Source: JAFDZV01 sp964455525
GTDB taxonomy: Bacteria > Bacteroidota > Ignavibacteria > OLB7
Assembly (NCBI GenBank): GCA_964455525.1
Contig: CAYVWR010000004.1
Span: 301,292-365,291, forward strand
Length of the DNA stretch: 64,000 nt
Direction: 5' to 3'
Shown: positions 27,267 to 36,727 of the stretch, in pieces
Layout: each line of letters opens with the position of its first letter
Position numbering within the stretch: position 1 is the first letter of the stretch
Notes under the pieces: generated by a model
Told to the model about the DNA's origin: nothing
Seen by the model: the letters and a program-made list of their open reading frames with translations, nothing else
Databases searched by the model: none
Program-made: the position numbers and the translations under genes

Positions 27267-30200
27267 ATGATAGTACGAACGTTTTTTCTTCTCTTTGCCA
27301 TTGCCTTCTTCTGTGCTCCTCAGCTTCGGGCGCAGGAGCAGTTTGTCCTTGTCAACGGTCCCTACGCCGCCCATCCCACGCACCTGGTCAGTGCGCCAAA
27401 CGGATCTCTGTTCCTCTTTTCGGATAGGCATGCCCGGCTTCTCCGTTCTACCGATACCGGAAACTCCTGGACGATGCTCCGCAACGGTCTCCCTTCCGGT
27501 GTCCTTGGGGCCATCCACGCAGCCCCGGATGGCACGCTCTATCTGGGGATGGTCTCTCCACAGGGACTCTTTCGTTCCATTGATAATGGCGATTCATGGA
27601 AGAAACTGGCGGGGCCAGCCGGAACATACCAGGAGTTCCCAGTGTTCGCCAGCGAGGCCGGTGGTGCTCTCTATCTCCTTATGGGAGCCACGGGGGATGG
27701 TGTCCAGGCCGGACTCCATCGCTCCACCGATCGCGGCGAAACCTGGACACAGGTTGTTTCTGCGCTCGCTAGCGCACGCTCGCTTGTCTCCACCGCCGAC
27801 GGGGCCTTGCTGGTTGTGGATGGGGAGTATTATGGAGGGGCGCGAATACATCGCTCTACCGATAAGGGCGCTACCTGGGTGCCGGTTGCCAGTGCAGCAG
27901 AGGGTATGGTGTTCATGGATCTGTTCGCCGGGCCGGGGGGGCATGCCTGGGGGATTGCCAGAAATGATTACCAGAGCGTACCCTATCATTCCACAGATAA
28001 CGGTGCAACCTGGAGCCCTGGGCCACCACTACAACATTCCTATAGCGGCGGAGCATGCCAGACCCCCGATGGGAAACTGTTGGTAGGTATGCAGCTTGAT
28101 CCATCTATCCTGTACCGTTGCAGTGTGAGCGGAACCCAGTGGAGCGTGGAGAAACTGTCCCCGGGAATGAGCGGAACCGATTACGGCTATACCCCTATTA
28201 CAGTGGCGCCCGATGGCGACATCTTTGCCGGCGTCGGGGGCATCCTCTTTCGCTCGACCGATAATGGGGCCAGTTGGGATATCACAGGGGCGACAACCGG
28301 CTTGTTTACCTGTATCGCTGTCGATCGCGCCGAGCGTGTCTATGTTGGTGTGGAGAAGGGCGGGGTGATGCAAAGCACCGATCGGGGAGAGACGTGGGCG
28401 CTTGCAAGTGCCGGCATTGATGCCGATTACAGTGTCGTCGATATCGCCTCCAATGGGCGCGGGAAGCTCTTTGCAGCAACACGAACCGGTGCCGGACTCT
28501 ATCGTTCCAGCGAGGACGATATACTCTGGAGCGCAATAGGGCCGCAGGGAGTGCGGTGGGTTGGGATGCTCTTTGTCGCCTCGAACGGCGATCTCTACAT
28601 ATCGGCGAGCAATCTTTCGCATGGAACGCAGATGCAGCTCTACCGATCGGCGGATGATGGAACATCCTGGACCCTGCTGCCATCTCCTGCCGAGGAAGAG
28701 ATCACAGGGCTTCGCATGGCGGAAAAGCCGGATGGCTCGCTCTATCTGCTGGGACGTGAGAGCCTCTATCGTTCCACCGACCGTGGCAATAGTTGGGTGC
28801 TGCTCAGGGAATTCGATCCGCCATACCCCGGCCCCAGTTTTCTCATCTGCGCCAATGGCGATCTCCTCCTCTCGGATGCCATGCAGTTGTATCGCTCCGT
28901 CGATAATGGCGCCACCTGGAGCCAGGAGCCTCCGATCCCCGGCGTGGGCGATTCCTTCCAGGGTGCGCGGCTTCTCAGCACGGCCCCCGCCGGCCAGCTC
29001 TGGATGTTTATTCCTTCACGGAAGATCATGATATCCTACGATGCCGGGAGAACATGGCAGGTCGGCCCATCGATCGATGTCGGCCTCGATATGGTGTTCG
29101 CCCCGTCCGGCGATATCTATCTGATCGCCGAGCGGTCCGTCTATCGGGGGCGCGATATGGGCGCCTGGAGCCGAACGGCCCGCTCATCCGGGCAGCAGGT
29201 GCTGGCGCTTGCTGCGGCTGCCAACAACACTGTCTTCGTTTCCACGTTCAACGAAAACATCTCGATCAGCAGAAATAACGGGGATCAATGGTTCAGCCGC
29301 CCGGTTCCGCAGCCGCAGTATGCCTACTCGCTGCTGGCGCAGGATGCAACTACCATTCTGGCCGGGACCAGTATCGGTATCTTTCGCAGCACCGACGATG
29401 CAAGCACCTGGAAACATGTGTCGAATGCGATCCCGCAGACATTCTTCATTCATGCCCTGCTTCAGGATGAGGCCGGAAGAGTCTATGCCGGAACGTTCGG
29501 GAGCGGTGTGTACCGGAGCCAGGATGGGAGCGGCGAGTGGAGCGCCCGTAATAATGGGCTGGGCAACCTTTTTGTGAAAGGGCTTTCGATGGGTGCCGAT
29601 GGTCACCTTTTTGCGGCTACCAATGGCGGCGTCTACAGGACCACCGATGGGGGGGAGGCGTGGACCCCGGCCAATGGGAGTTTCCCGAGCGGGTTTTATG
29701 CAAATGCGGTGGCCTATCGTCCGGGCCGCTATCTTCTGGCCGCAACAAAGGGGGGAATCTATCGCTCGGTCGATGAGGGGGAAACCTGGTCGCATACAAG
29801 CCCGGCAATCGCCGATGCTGTGGAGATCCGCACGCTGTATGCCGATCGCGGCGGGATGATCTGGGCAGGATGCGATGCCGGGATCTTCTCCTCGAAGGAT
29901 GAGGGGCGTACATGGGAACCTGCCGGACTGGGCGACAAGGATGTACGTGCGCTGACCGAAAACGAACGGTATATCTTCGCCGGGACCACAACCGATGGAG
30001 TCTATCGTATGGTAAAGGCTGTGGCCTCCAGCGGCGATCGGCAAACCTGGGAGAAGTCGGGTTCCGCCACACTCAATGCCATGCCGAACCCCTCCGGCGG
30101 AACCGTGACGCTACGCTTTGTGATCCCCGATGCAGGCCACACGACCCTGGAGTTGTACGATCAGCTCGGGAGCCGTGTGTCGATGCTGCTCGATGCGGAT

Positions 30201-30329
30201 ATGATCGCCGGCGAGCATATGCTGCGCTGGGAAAGCAACCTGCCTTCAGGAATATATTACTGCGTCCTTACCAGCGCCGGGCGCCGGACCATGCTGGAGC
30301 TTCTTCTAACAGGGTGGGCGCCACGCTAA
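27267..30329 (+). CDS. Secreted Asp-box (BNR) multi-propeller protein with sorting tail
   Basis: A 1,020-residue protein. The signal peptide (about 1-22) ends LRAQ. The body consists of more than fifteen Asp-box repeats of the type STDxGxTW (LRSTDTGNSW, STDRGETW, STDNGATW, SVDEGETW), so it should fold into two or more sialidase-like beta propellers. The last 80 residues (NAMPNPSGGTVTLRF to ELLLTGWAPR) match a type IX C-terminal sorting domain. The glycosidase active-site residues of sialidases are not evident, so it may bind or build surface structures rather than cut sugars. No operon partner. Confidence 0.85.
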   Translation: MIVRTFFLLFAIAFFCAPQLRAQEQFVLVNGPYAAHPTHLVSAPNGSLFLFSDRHARLLRSTDTGNSWTMLRNGLPSGVLGAIHAAPDGTLYLGMVSPQGLFRSIDNGDSWKKLAGPAGTYQEFPVFASEAGGALYLLMGATGDGVQAGLHRSTDRGETWTQVVSALASARSLVSTADGALLVVDGEYYGGARIHRSTDKGATWVPVASAAEGMVFMDLFAGPGGHAWGIARNDYQSVPYHSTDNGATWSPGPPLQHSYSGGACQTPDGKLLVGMQLDPSILYRCSVSGTQWSVEKLSPGMSGTDYGYTPITVAPDGDIFAGVGGILFRSTDNGASWDITGATTGLFTCIAVDRAERVYVGVEKGGVMQSTDRGETWALASAGIDADYSVVDIASNGRGKLFAATRTGAGLYRSSEDDILWSAIGPQGVRWVGMLFVASNGDLYISASNLSHGTQMQLYRSADDGTSWTLLPSPAEEEITGLRMAEKPDGSLYLLGRESLYRSTDRGNSWVLLREFDPPYPGPSFLICANGDLLLSDAMQLYRSVDNGATWSQEPPIPGVGDSFQGARLLSTAPAGQLWMFIPSRKIMISYDAGRTWQVGPSIDVGLDMVFAPSGDIYLIAERSVYRGRDMGAWSRTARSSGQQVLALAAAANNTVFVSTFNENISISRNNGDQWFSRPVPQPQYAYSLLAQDATTILAGTSIGIFRSTDDASTWKHVSNAIPQTFFIHALLQDEAGRVYAGTFGSGVYRSQDGSGEWSARNNGLGNLFVKGLSMGADGHLFAATNGGVYRTTDGGEAWTPANGSFPSGFYANAVAYRPGRYLLAATKGGIYRSVDEGETWSHTSPAIADAVEIRTLYADRGGMIWAGCDAGIFSSKDEGRTWEPAGLGDKDVRALTENERYIFAGTTTDGVYRMVKAVASSGDRQTWEKSGSATLNAMPNPSGGTVTLRFVIPDAGHTTLELYDQLGSRVSMLLDADMIAGEHMLRWESNLPSGIYYCVLTSAGRRTMLELLLTGWAPR

Positions 30330-30400
30330 CAGTTCAGGAATCAGCGCTTGCTCTCTCCGCAGCCAGCGCGTTCCAGACCCTACCTCGGCATGTCTGTCAT

Positions 30401-30438
30401 GCCATTCGGGATATCGGGGCAAGCCGATCCTGAATGGC
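30401..30438 (+). terminator. Probable terminator after the Asp-box gene
   Basis: A 12-base stem (GCCATTCGGGAT with ATCCTGAATGGC, one G-T pair) and a 14-base loop lie about 70 bases after the stop codon, before the TPR regulator. Confidence 0.55.
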
Positions 30439-30501
30439 AGCTCGCATCTACTTTCTTTGGATAGTGCGGACGATTCGGATTCCCATCATATAAGGCCACT
30501 T

Positions 30502-32238
30502 ATGCAGGATAGTACTGGCAGGGAGCGACCCGGGAATGATTCCGCCTGGTCCCATCCCGATGTTGCCGCTGTACAGGTCACGGAGTTTCTGCCGGGTATG
30601 AAGCCGACCCTGAAAGATGCTCGCCAGCAGTTGCAACGCCTTGAGGAGACAGCCGAGCGCTCAATGCGTTCCAATCCAGCGCACAGCGCCGAACTGGCCA
30701 GCCAGGCGCTCGGCCTTGCGGAATCGTTGGGAGATCGCTGGCATATCGCCAATGCGCTATTTCTGCTTGTGCGCAGCAGACTGCTGCTTGGGGAACGATC
30801 GGAAGACGTGGTGATGTATCTGCGGAAAGCCGAGCTGCTCTTTACACGGGTGAAAGATAAAACCATGCGGGCGCGGGTGTGGTTGACTCAGGCATCCTAC
30901 CACCACGATCAGAAGGAGACGATGAAGGCCGGTGCGCTGTTCGAGAAGTGTATAGGGGAGTTCGAGCGGCTGAACGACCGAAAGTATCTCGGCAGGGCGC
31001 TTAAAAGCATGATGGCATTGCACAAGACTCTCGGCCAGTACTCCCTGGGCCTGACGCTGGGGCTGCGTGCGGTGGATATCCTGGAGCAGGAGGAGCCTGG
31101 CCAAGAGCTTAGCCAGGAGCTTGGTGGCTGCCTCTATGAGATAGGCCTGTTGTATAAACGGATTGATGATGGAGAAAACGCATTACGCTATCTGGAGCGT
31201 AGCCTTGGCCTCAGACGTCTGCACGGCGATCGTGTCGGCGAGGCGATGACACTGCACGGCATTGGATCGGTATATGTTGACCGCCATAGATTCGATGAGG
31301 CCGTCGATATGTTCGCCAAAGCCCGTACCCTCTATCATGATCTGCATTGTTATGATCGGGAGTCTACTGCAATCAATAGTATCGGTACGATCTATGATCG
31401 TATGGGGCAGCAGAAAATCGCGCTAGGATATTACAAACAGGCCGCGTCGCTTGCTGAACAGTACAAGGGATACAGATTTCTGGGGAGGATCTATTTCAAT
31501 ATCAGCCGGGTGCATCGGATGATGGAAAATTATCCATCGGCAATCGTGTACATCCGCAAAGCGAAAAAGATAGCTGAGCAGACCGGTGATAAAGAGCTTG
31601 GCTATATGCTGGATCATGAACGCTCGAATATGTACGAGGAACGGCAGGACTATAAGCGCGCGCTACATTATTATGTGCGCTATACCAAGGTAAAAGAGAT
31701 GCTGATAGGGGAGGAGCGGCAGAGGCTGATCTACGAGATCCAGACTCGCCATGAGGTGGAGCGGCTCGAACGCGATAAGCAGATTGAAGCTCTCAAGGCC
31801 GCCAGGCTTCAGCAGGAGATGGACCATAAGAACCGGGAACTTGCCATGCTTGCCATTCAGTTGGCGCAGAAAAATCAGCTTCTGGCAAAGCTCACCGAGG
31901 AGATTCAGGCACTGAAGAAGGAGCGGGAGCCAAGGCTGGCAAGCGCAGTGGAGCGTATCGAGGAATACCTTCAGGTGAGCGATGGCTGGGAGGCGTTTTC
32001 AAAGCAGTTCAATCTGGTGCATCCAGGATTTTCAAGAATGCTGGCGCGGCGATTCCCGGAGATGACCCCAACCGAGACCCGGATCTGCTGTCTTCTGCGG
32101 GTGAACCTCTCCTCGAAAGATATCGCCAATATGCTCTATATCGCGGTCAGAACCGTCGAAATCCATCGGGGCCATATTCGCAAGAAGCTGAAGATTGGCA
32201 ACGGAGTATCGCTTTCAACGTATATCGCAGGTCTATAG
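30502..32238 (+). CDS. TPR-repeat regulator with C-terminal LuxR-type helix-turn-helix
   Basis: About 578 residues from ATG 30502 (AAGG six bases upstream). Eight or so TPR-like helical pairs cover roughly residues 25-400 (LGGCLYEIGLLYKRIDDGENAL, GIGSVYVDRHRFDEAV, SIGTIYDRMGQQKIAL). A coiled coil follows (about 410-490), then a GerE/LuxR-like DNA-binding domain (MTPTETRICCLLR, SKDIANMLYIAVRTVEIH, IRKKLKI). This type of one-protein regulator is common in Bacteroidota. It lacks a membrane helix, so it is probably cytosolic. Target genes are unknown; the flanking genes both encode secreted proteins with sorting tails. Confidence 0.85.
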   Translation: MQDSTGRERPGNDSAWSHPDVAAVQVTEFLPGMKPTLKDARQQLQRLEETAERSMRSNPAHSAELASQALGLAESLGDRWHIANALFLLVRSRLLLGERSEDVVMYLRKAELLFTRVKDKTMRARVWLTQASYHHDQKETMKAGALFEKCIGEFERLNDRKYLGRALKSMMALHKTLGQYSLGLTLGLRAVDILEQEEPGQELSQELGGCLYEIGLLYKRIDDGENALRYLERSLGLRRLHGDRVGEAMTLHGIGSVYVDRHRFDEAVDMFAKARTLYHDLHCYDRESTAINSIGTIYDRMGQQKIALGYYKQAASLAEQYKGYRFLGRIYFNISRVHRMMENYPSAIVYIRKAKKIAEQTGDKELGYMLDHERSNMYEERQDYKRALHYYVRYTKVKEMLIGEERQRLIYEIQTRHEVERLERDKQIEALKAARLQQEMDHKNRELAMLAIQLAQKNQLLAKLTEEIQALKKEREPRLASAVERIEEYLQVSDGWEAFSKQFNLVHPGFSRMLARRFPEMTPTETRICCLLRVNLSSKDIANMLYIAVRTVEIHRGHIRKKLKIGNGVSLSTYIAGL

Positions 32239-32733
32239 CTGCAACAAGGCCCGCTTTTCATTGGATGCCGGTATCCCTTGATAAGTATCCCTACCAGCCA
32301 CTGATATCACGGGTTTGTTTCGAGCATGAGCACGCTCGATCATTCAGGGGCGTGCCTGATGCCGACACCACCACCACCGACTCATAGGGTATCCAAACGG
32401 AGATGGTTGCTCCTATTGTCCTGTAGTATCATGAGGGAAAGCCTGCCATGATGCCATCAATTGCCGTGTGTATATGCTGCCGCCAACCATACATATGCCA
32501 TGATATCGGCTGTAAAGGGGTTGGAACGTATGTGGTTTTTATGTAGTCAACGCCCCACGTCCCGGACGTATCGGCAGCTATCTTCATCACAGGATCGAGG
32601 AGCATCATTCCTGTATCCTTCTTCTGTATGGATCTGTGTTACCAGTTCCCCTCACCTGTGCATAAGGATGCTGACATCGCTCCTTGGTTCATATGCTACA
32701 GTTCAAACCACATCAAATAGTATGGAGTGCCGT
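32239..32733. other. 495-base region without a supported gene
   Basis: The following secreted-protein frame stays open back to 32461, but that upstream part does not look coding and precedes the real signal peptide. No RNA gene or strong hairpin seen. The region probably holds the promoter for the next gene. Confidence 0.5.
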
Positions 32734-34503
32734 ATGAATTTGCTCCGATCTTCTGTAAGAACGCTGGCCATTATTGGCTCCGCATGTATGCTGGCATCAA
32801 CAGCTCATGCACAGTTTCAGAAGGACTATGGTAACAGCTTTACATTCTCCGATGTCAGCCAGTCAGTGCGCTCGACTATCGATGGAGGGCATATCACGGC
32901 TGGTTATGCAACGTATTTCGGGGGGCGTCTGAATGCCATCCTCAGCAAAACCGATGCGAGTGGTAACCTTCAGTGGACACAATCGTTGCATCGCGACCCG
33001 ATCCGCGATTCCGAATATGATGCGGCGTTCGCAGTGCGTGAAGTAACATCGAGGGGCTCGGCAGATGGATATATCGTTGCCGGTGTGACGCGGGAAACGG
33101 GGACGAACGATATCCTTATCGTGCGAACCGATGTCCTTGGCAACACTACCTGGCGAAAAGCATATTATAGCACGAGTGGCGAGGATGTTGCCTATAATAT
33201 CGAGGTCATTTATACATCCGACAATATGTACGTCGATCATTATATCGTTACCGGCTATGTCGATGCCAATTTATCCACCCAGCGTGGCCAGCGGATCTTT
33301 CTGATGAAGATTGATCCGGCAGGAAACATGGTCTGGATACGCCGTTTTGGTCTTACCCATGCCAATCCCTCATTGTTTGAGCAGAACGTCGGGTTCGCCG
33401 TGCAGCCTGTTCCGGCAGATGGAGGATATATCCTGACAGGATATACCAATGAAAACGGCTATCTGTACAACAAGGTGCCGATTGTCATACGGACAAATAG
33501 CTCTGGCAATCTTCTCTGGGGATACACCTATCCCGGCCCGGCAAATGCCTACCCATTTAATAACGAGCGCTATGGCGTCGGCACATCGATCCGGCAATCC
33601 AGTGAAGGCGGCTTCATTATTGCCGGTACCATGAACACCTATACGGTTACCAGCAAAGATGCATTTCTGCTCAAGATAGATGATTCCGGTAATCGCACCT
33701 GGATGTACACCTATGATGCTCGTGACGTAAGTAATAATACATCCTTCACCGATTGGGGGTTCGATGTATACCAGAAGAGCAATGGTAATTATGTGCTCGC
33801 CGGATCAAGCGATTACACCACGACGGTTAGTGCAAACCAGCACCTCTTCTATCTGGAGGTGGCCAGAGCGCGTCCGGATGCCGCTGTCATGACCTGGCAG
33901 TATCTCTATCGTATCGTGCGTTCCCAGAGCATCCTGAGCGGTATCGATGCCGAAACCGGGATCAGCATGCATCCTACGGCGAATGGTTATATCATCGAAG
34001 GCGATGCAACCGATTTCTATCTGGTGAGGACCAATATCATGGGAGGATCGAATGGATGCGAACGTTCGATCCCTCTCTTTTCAACCTTGCAGACTCCTAC
34101 CGGGGTGGAGATCCCACAACATCAAGGCTCCGCCGATGAGCTTTGGATTCAATACCTGGATCTTGAGCATCCGTTTACGATGACTGCATGCGGAGACAAC
34201 TTTATCAAGCACAATGCCGCCCCGAACCTGGTAGTGGCACCGCAGGATGAGAGCCGGATGCTCTCGATTCAGCCGAATGCCGTGCGTGTCGGCGATCCGC
34301 TCAATGTCACATACGCCGGGGCATCGGCCGGTTCCCGTATCCGTGTGCTTGATCTCTCCGGCAGGATGATCCAGGATGCTCCTATCACTACGGTAAATGG
34401 CCAGACAACTATCGCCACAACCGGATGGAGCAGCGGGACGTATTTTGTTGAGATCCTTGCCGATGCAAAACCTGTCAGACGGACCGTGCTGGTGGTACAG
34501 TAG
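32734..34503 (+). CDS. Secreted beta-repeat protein with C-terminal sorting domain
   Basis: About 589 residues from ATG 32734, with GGAG six bases upstream; this start leads straight into a signal peptide (ending STAHAQ). The body carries repeats of the form GGYIxTGYT...IxRTNSSGNLLW (SKTDASGNLQW, MKIDPAGNMVW, LKIDDSGNRTW), typical of beta-propeller-like surface proteins of Bacteroidota. The end (SIQPNAVRVGDPLNV to RRTVLVVQ) is a type IX sorting domain with VLDLSGRM. Function unknown, likely cell-surface. Two hairpins follow the stop. Confidence 0.78.
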   Translation: MNLLRSSVRTLAIIGSACMLASTAHAQFQKDYGNSFTFSDVSQSVRSTIDGGHITAGYATYFGGRLNAILSKTDASGNLQWTQSLHRDPIRDSEYDAAFAVREVTSRGSADGYIVAGVTRETGTNDILIVRTDVLGNTTWRKAYYSTSGEDVAYNIEVIYTSDNMYVDHYIVTGYVDANLSTQRGQRIFLMKIDPAGNMVWIRRFGLTHANPSLFEQNVGFAVQPVPADGGYILTGYTNENGYLYNKVPIVIRTNSSGNLLWGYTYPGPANAYPFNNERYGVGTSIRQSSEGGFIIAGTMNTYTVTSKDAFLLKIDDSGNRTWMYTYDARDVSNNTSFTDWGFDVYQKSNGNYVLAGSSDYTTTVSANQHLFYLEVARARPDAAVMTWQYLYRIVRSQSILSGIDAETGISMHPTANGYIIEGDATDFYLVRTNIMGGSNGCERSIPLFSTLQTPTGVEIPQHQGSADELWIQYLDLEHPFTMTACGDNFIKHNAAPNLVVAPQDESRMLSIQPNAVRVGDPLNVTYAGASAGSRIRVLDLSGRMIQDAPITTVNGQTTIATTGWSSGTYFVEILADAKPVRRTVLVVQ

Positions 34504-34512
34504 TCGGCGATG

Positions 34513-34551
34513 AGCGCTCACGCTTTTGCTATCGTAGTGCTCGTGAGCGCT
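34513..34551. terminator. Hairpin after the beta-repeat gene
   Basis: A perfect 10-base stem (AGCGCTCACG and its complement) with a 19-base loop, starting about 10 bases after the stop and followed by TCTATATAC. Confidence 0.55.
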
Positions 34552-34593
34552 TCTATATACTTGTTCTGCTGCAAACGAAGGCAGCAACGCCAG

Positions 34594-34624
34594 AGGGAGC
34601 CCTATCCGGAGAATGGGGCTCCTT
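34594..34624. terminator. Terminator shared with prs
   Basis: A 9-base stem (AGGGAGCCC with GGGCTCCTT, one G-T pair) and a 13-base loop are followed by CGCTTTTG. Lying 12 bases beyond the prs stop on the minus strand, it may serve both convergent genes. Confidence 0.55.
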
Positions 34625-34636
34625 CGCTTTTGTATG

Positions 34637-35569
34637 CTAGATCAGCCCGTGCAGCGATTCCCCGGCCGCAAGACGTTGCAGTGCCGTTGCGATAAGCGGG
34701 GCCACCGATACCACATGCAGTTCAGGCCAGTTGTTCGTATCCACCGGTATCGTGTCGCTCACGATCACCCGTTGCACTCCCGCATTGGCAAGCTGTTCCC
34801 GTGCTCCTTGGCTGAACACCCCATGCGTTGCCACAACCGTGAAGTCCGGGTTGGCCCCTTCGTTCCGTAGTGCGTTGATCGCCTGGGCGATCGTGCCGCC
34901 GGTGGATATCATATCATCGACGATGATACAGGAGCGCCCACGCACATCGCCGATCACCTGCGAAATCTCCACCTCTGATCCGCTCTTGCGCCGTTTATGG
35001 AGAACCGCCGTGGGGCGTTGTAGCCGATCGCTATATGCTGTGGCCCGTTTTACAGCGCCAAGATCCGGCGCCACGATCACCGCGCCCTCCGGCAGATCAT
35101 GGCAGATCGCCCCGGCCAGCGTCGGTACTGCGGTGAGGTCATCGAATGGAATGCGGAAGAACCCTTCCACCTGCGCAGTGTGAATGTCCATCGTGACCAC
35201 GTGGCCAATGCCGGCGCTTTGCATCAGGTCCGCCACCATCGTCCCCATGATCGGCTGGCGGCGCCCTGCACGGCGATCCGATCGTGCATAGCCGAAATAG
35301 GGGATCACGGCCGTTATATGCGCGGCGGCGGCGCGACGGCTGGCATCGGCAAAGGCCAGTAGTTCCACCAGCCGGTCGTTCACCGGAGGGCAGGTTGGTT
35401 GCACAATGAACACCTCGCGGCGCCTGACCGATTCATCCAGTTCTACGGATATCTCCCCATCAGGAAAACGTTCTATGCAGCATGGGGTAAGGGGAACCCC
35501 CAGGCTATGAGCGATGGCCTCGGCAAGCTTCGTGTTGGCCGAGCCTGAGAAAACCGCATACTGTTTCAT
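34637..35569 (-). CDS. prs: Ribose-phosphate pyrophosphokinase
   Basis: A 310-residue protein of standard Prs length. Motifs: FSGSANTKLAEAIA, RFPDGEISVEL, GYARSDRRAG for the flexible loop (most relatives have YARQDRK), TMDIHTAQVEGFF and the PRPP-binding signature CIIVDDMISTGGT. It makes PRPP from ribose 5-phosphate and ATP for nucleotide, His and Trp synthesis. It ends on a hairpin shared with the converging gene. The membrane-protein gene lies 12 bases upstream on the same strand, so they may be co-transcribed. Confidence 0.94.
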   Translation of the reverse strand: MKQYAVFSGSANTKLAEAIAHSLGVPLTPCCIERFPDGEISVELDESVRRREVFIVQPTCPPVNDRLVELLAFADASRRAAAAHITAVIPYFGYARSDRRAGRRQPIMGTMVADLMQSAGIGHVVTMDIHTAQVEGFFRIPFDDLTAVPTLAGAICHDLPEGAVIVAPDLGAVKRATAYSDRLQRPTAVLHKRRKSGSEVEISQVIGDVRGRSCIIVDDMISTGGTIAQAINALRNEGANPDFTVVATHGVFSQGAREQLANAGVQRVIVSDTIPVDTNNWPELHVVSVAPLIATALQRLAAGESLHGLI

Positions 35570-35581
35570 CGTGGAGCGTGT

Positions 35582-36292
35582 TTATCGGCGGTTGACAGTG
35601 TTTTGCAGCAGGCCGCGTATCTCATCTATCGAGTCGAACGGCCACCAACGGTCGTCTGGAAGACGTGTCGTAAGATAGCCGAGCATCATATAGCTGAAGC
35701 CGTACATGAAGATCGATGCTGCTGCAAGAGCTGTGCCTACGCCTGGAGAGATGAACGAAGCAAGAAAGGCACCGATGAACAGGGCCGTGCTTATGCCGAG
35801 CGACCATGCCGCCTTTGTGTCGAGCGACCAAAGCCCGACCGTCAGGACGGTGGAGGCCACGTAGAAGAGTGCCGTGCCGGGAAGGTCCACGGCAAGCCAG
35901 AGCATCTGGAGCGTATCAAGAAGGAGCAGTCCTTCGGGATTGCCCGATGCAGCCAGCGGCACTACTTTGTTCCAGCGGGCCAGCGAAAGGAGCACGGCAA
36001 CTGTTTGCAGGAAAATAGCCACCCCAAGTATGCTGCTTCCCGCAATCGCTGTTCCAGGCCGCAGCGGATAAAGCCGGACGGCAAGTTGTACCAGCACCGG
36101 GAGGAAGACGACGCCGCTCAGCAGTACCGTGCCGGCATGAATCATGCATGCCAGCCGGTTTGCCTGGAGCATATGGGCAAGCTCCCCTGCCGAAAGCGGT
36201 TCGGAGGGAATCGCGATTGGAAAGAGTATGCCGCTGATCGACAGAAAGATCCCGGCAAGAGCTGCCAGTATGAGAATCCTGTTGGCGCTCAT
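35582..36292 (-). CDS. Six-helix integral membrane protein (DUF4386-like)
   Basis: A 236-residue protein with about six hydrophobic helices (near residues 6-26, 55-75, 85-105, 135-158, 165-185 and 188-210) and a short soluble C-terminus (DDRWWPFDSIDEIRG). The pattern resembles the DUF4386 family of uncharacterised membrane proteins, although I cannot confirm that by search. It is 12 bases upstream of prs on the same strand. No catalytic motif is visible. Confidence 0.65.
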   Translation of the reverse strand: MSANRILILAALAGIFLSISGILFPIAIPSEPLSAGELAHMLQANRLACMIHAGTVLLSGVVFLPVLVQLAVRLYPLRPGTAIAGSSILGVAIFLQTVAVLLSLARWNKVVPLAASGNPEGLLLLDTLQMLWLAVDLPGTALFYVASTVLTVGLWSLDTKAAWSLGISTALFIGAFLASFISPGVGTALAAASIFMYGFSYMMLGYLTTRLPDDRWWPFDSIDEIRGLLQNTVNRR

Positions 36293-36727
36293 GGCACTCT
36301 ACAGGTTGTAGTTCGTAATGCCCTGTTCATCATCCGGTGAGGGGCAACGAGGCGGGGGGCGAACTTTCCATCCTCATGAGTCATGTCCAACTGCCGAAAC
36401 ATGCTGGCCGCTCGGTTGTCGGTGCCGATGGCAAGCCTGCGATAGGAGTCGGGAGAACAGTGCAAGATAGGGATGCTTTTGTTTCCTTCCACCCGGATTC
36501 CTGTTCCACTGCAATGAAGGTCCCATAAAGTCACGGTAAAACCGGCTGGCGGATGCGCCGGAGAGAAGGCGGCATAGGCGCTTTCATCGCCGGTCCCGAG
36601 TTGATGATACACCTCTCTCTGAAGTATCTTCTCCCTGCATCACGTAAAGCCGCGAAGGATTGCGTGTTTGCGGCTCTTACGTGCCTGGGGCGTTTCCTGC
36701 TCTACTCGCCAAACTTCCGATGTATTC
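36293..36727. other. 435-base region without a supported gene
   Basis: Upstream region between the divergent membrane-protein and M15-like genes. Short frames here carry no recognisable features. The last 90 bases contain a strong hairpin, listed separately. Confidence 0.45.
36641..36683 (+). promoter_or_regulatory. Hairpin in the leader of the M15-like gene
   Basis: A 13-base stem with a single-base bulge (CACGTAA-AGCCGC with GCGGCT-C-TTACGTG) and a 16-base loop ends 44 bases before the start codon. It may be a leader structure or the terminator of an unseen transcript. Confidence 0.4.

Noticed and set aside
27267..30329. Tandem DNA repeats suggesting a CRISPR-like or satellite array
   Set aside because: The periodicity is protein-level (Asp-box repeats). 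No conserved repeat with unique spacers exists.
32461..32733. N-terminal extension of the beta-repeat protein
   Set aside because: The extension precedes a good ribosome site and signal peptide and has no coding character.
36289..36612. 107-codon minus-strand frame as a gene
   Set aside because: No domain or ribosome site, and it overlaps the start of a well-supported membrane protein gene.
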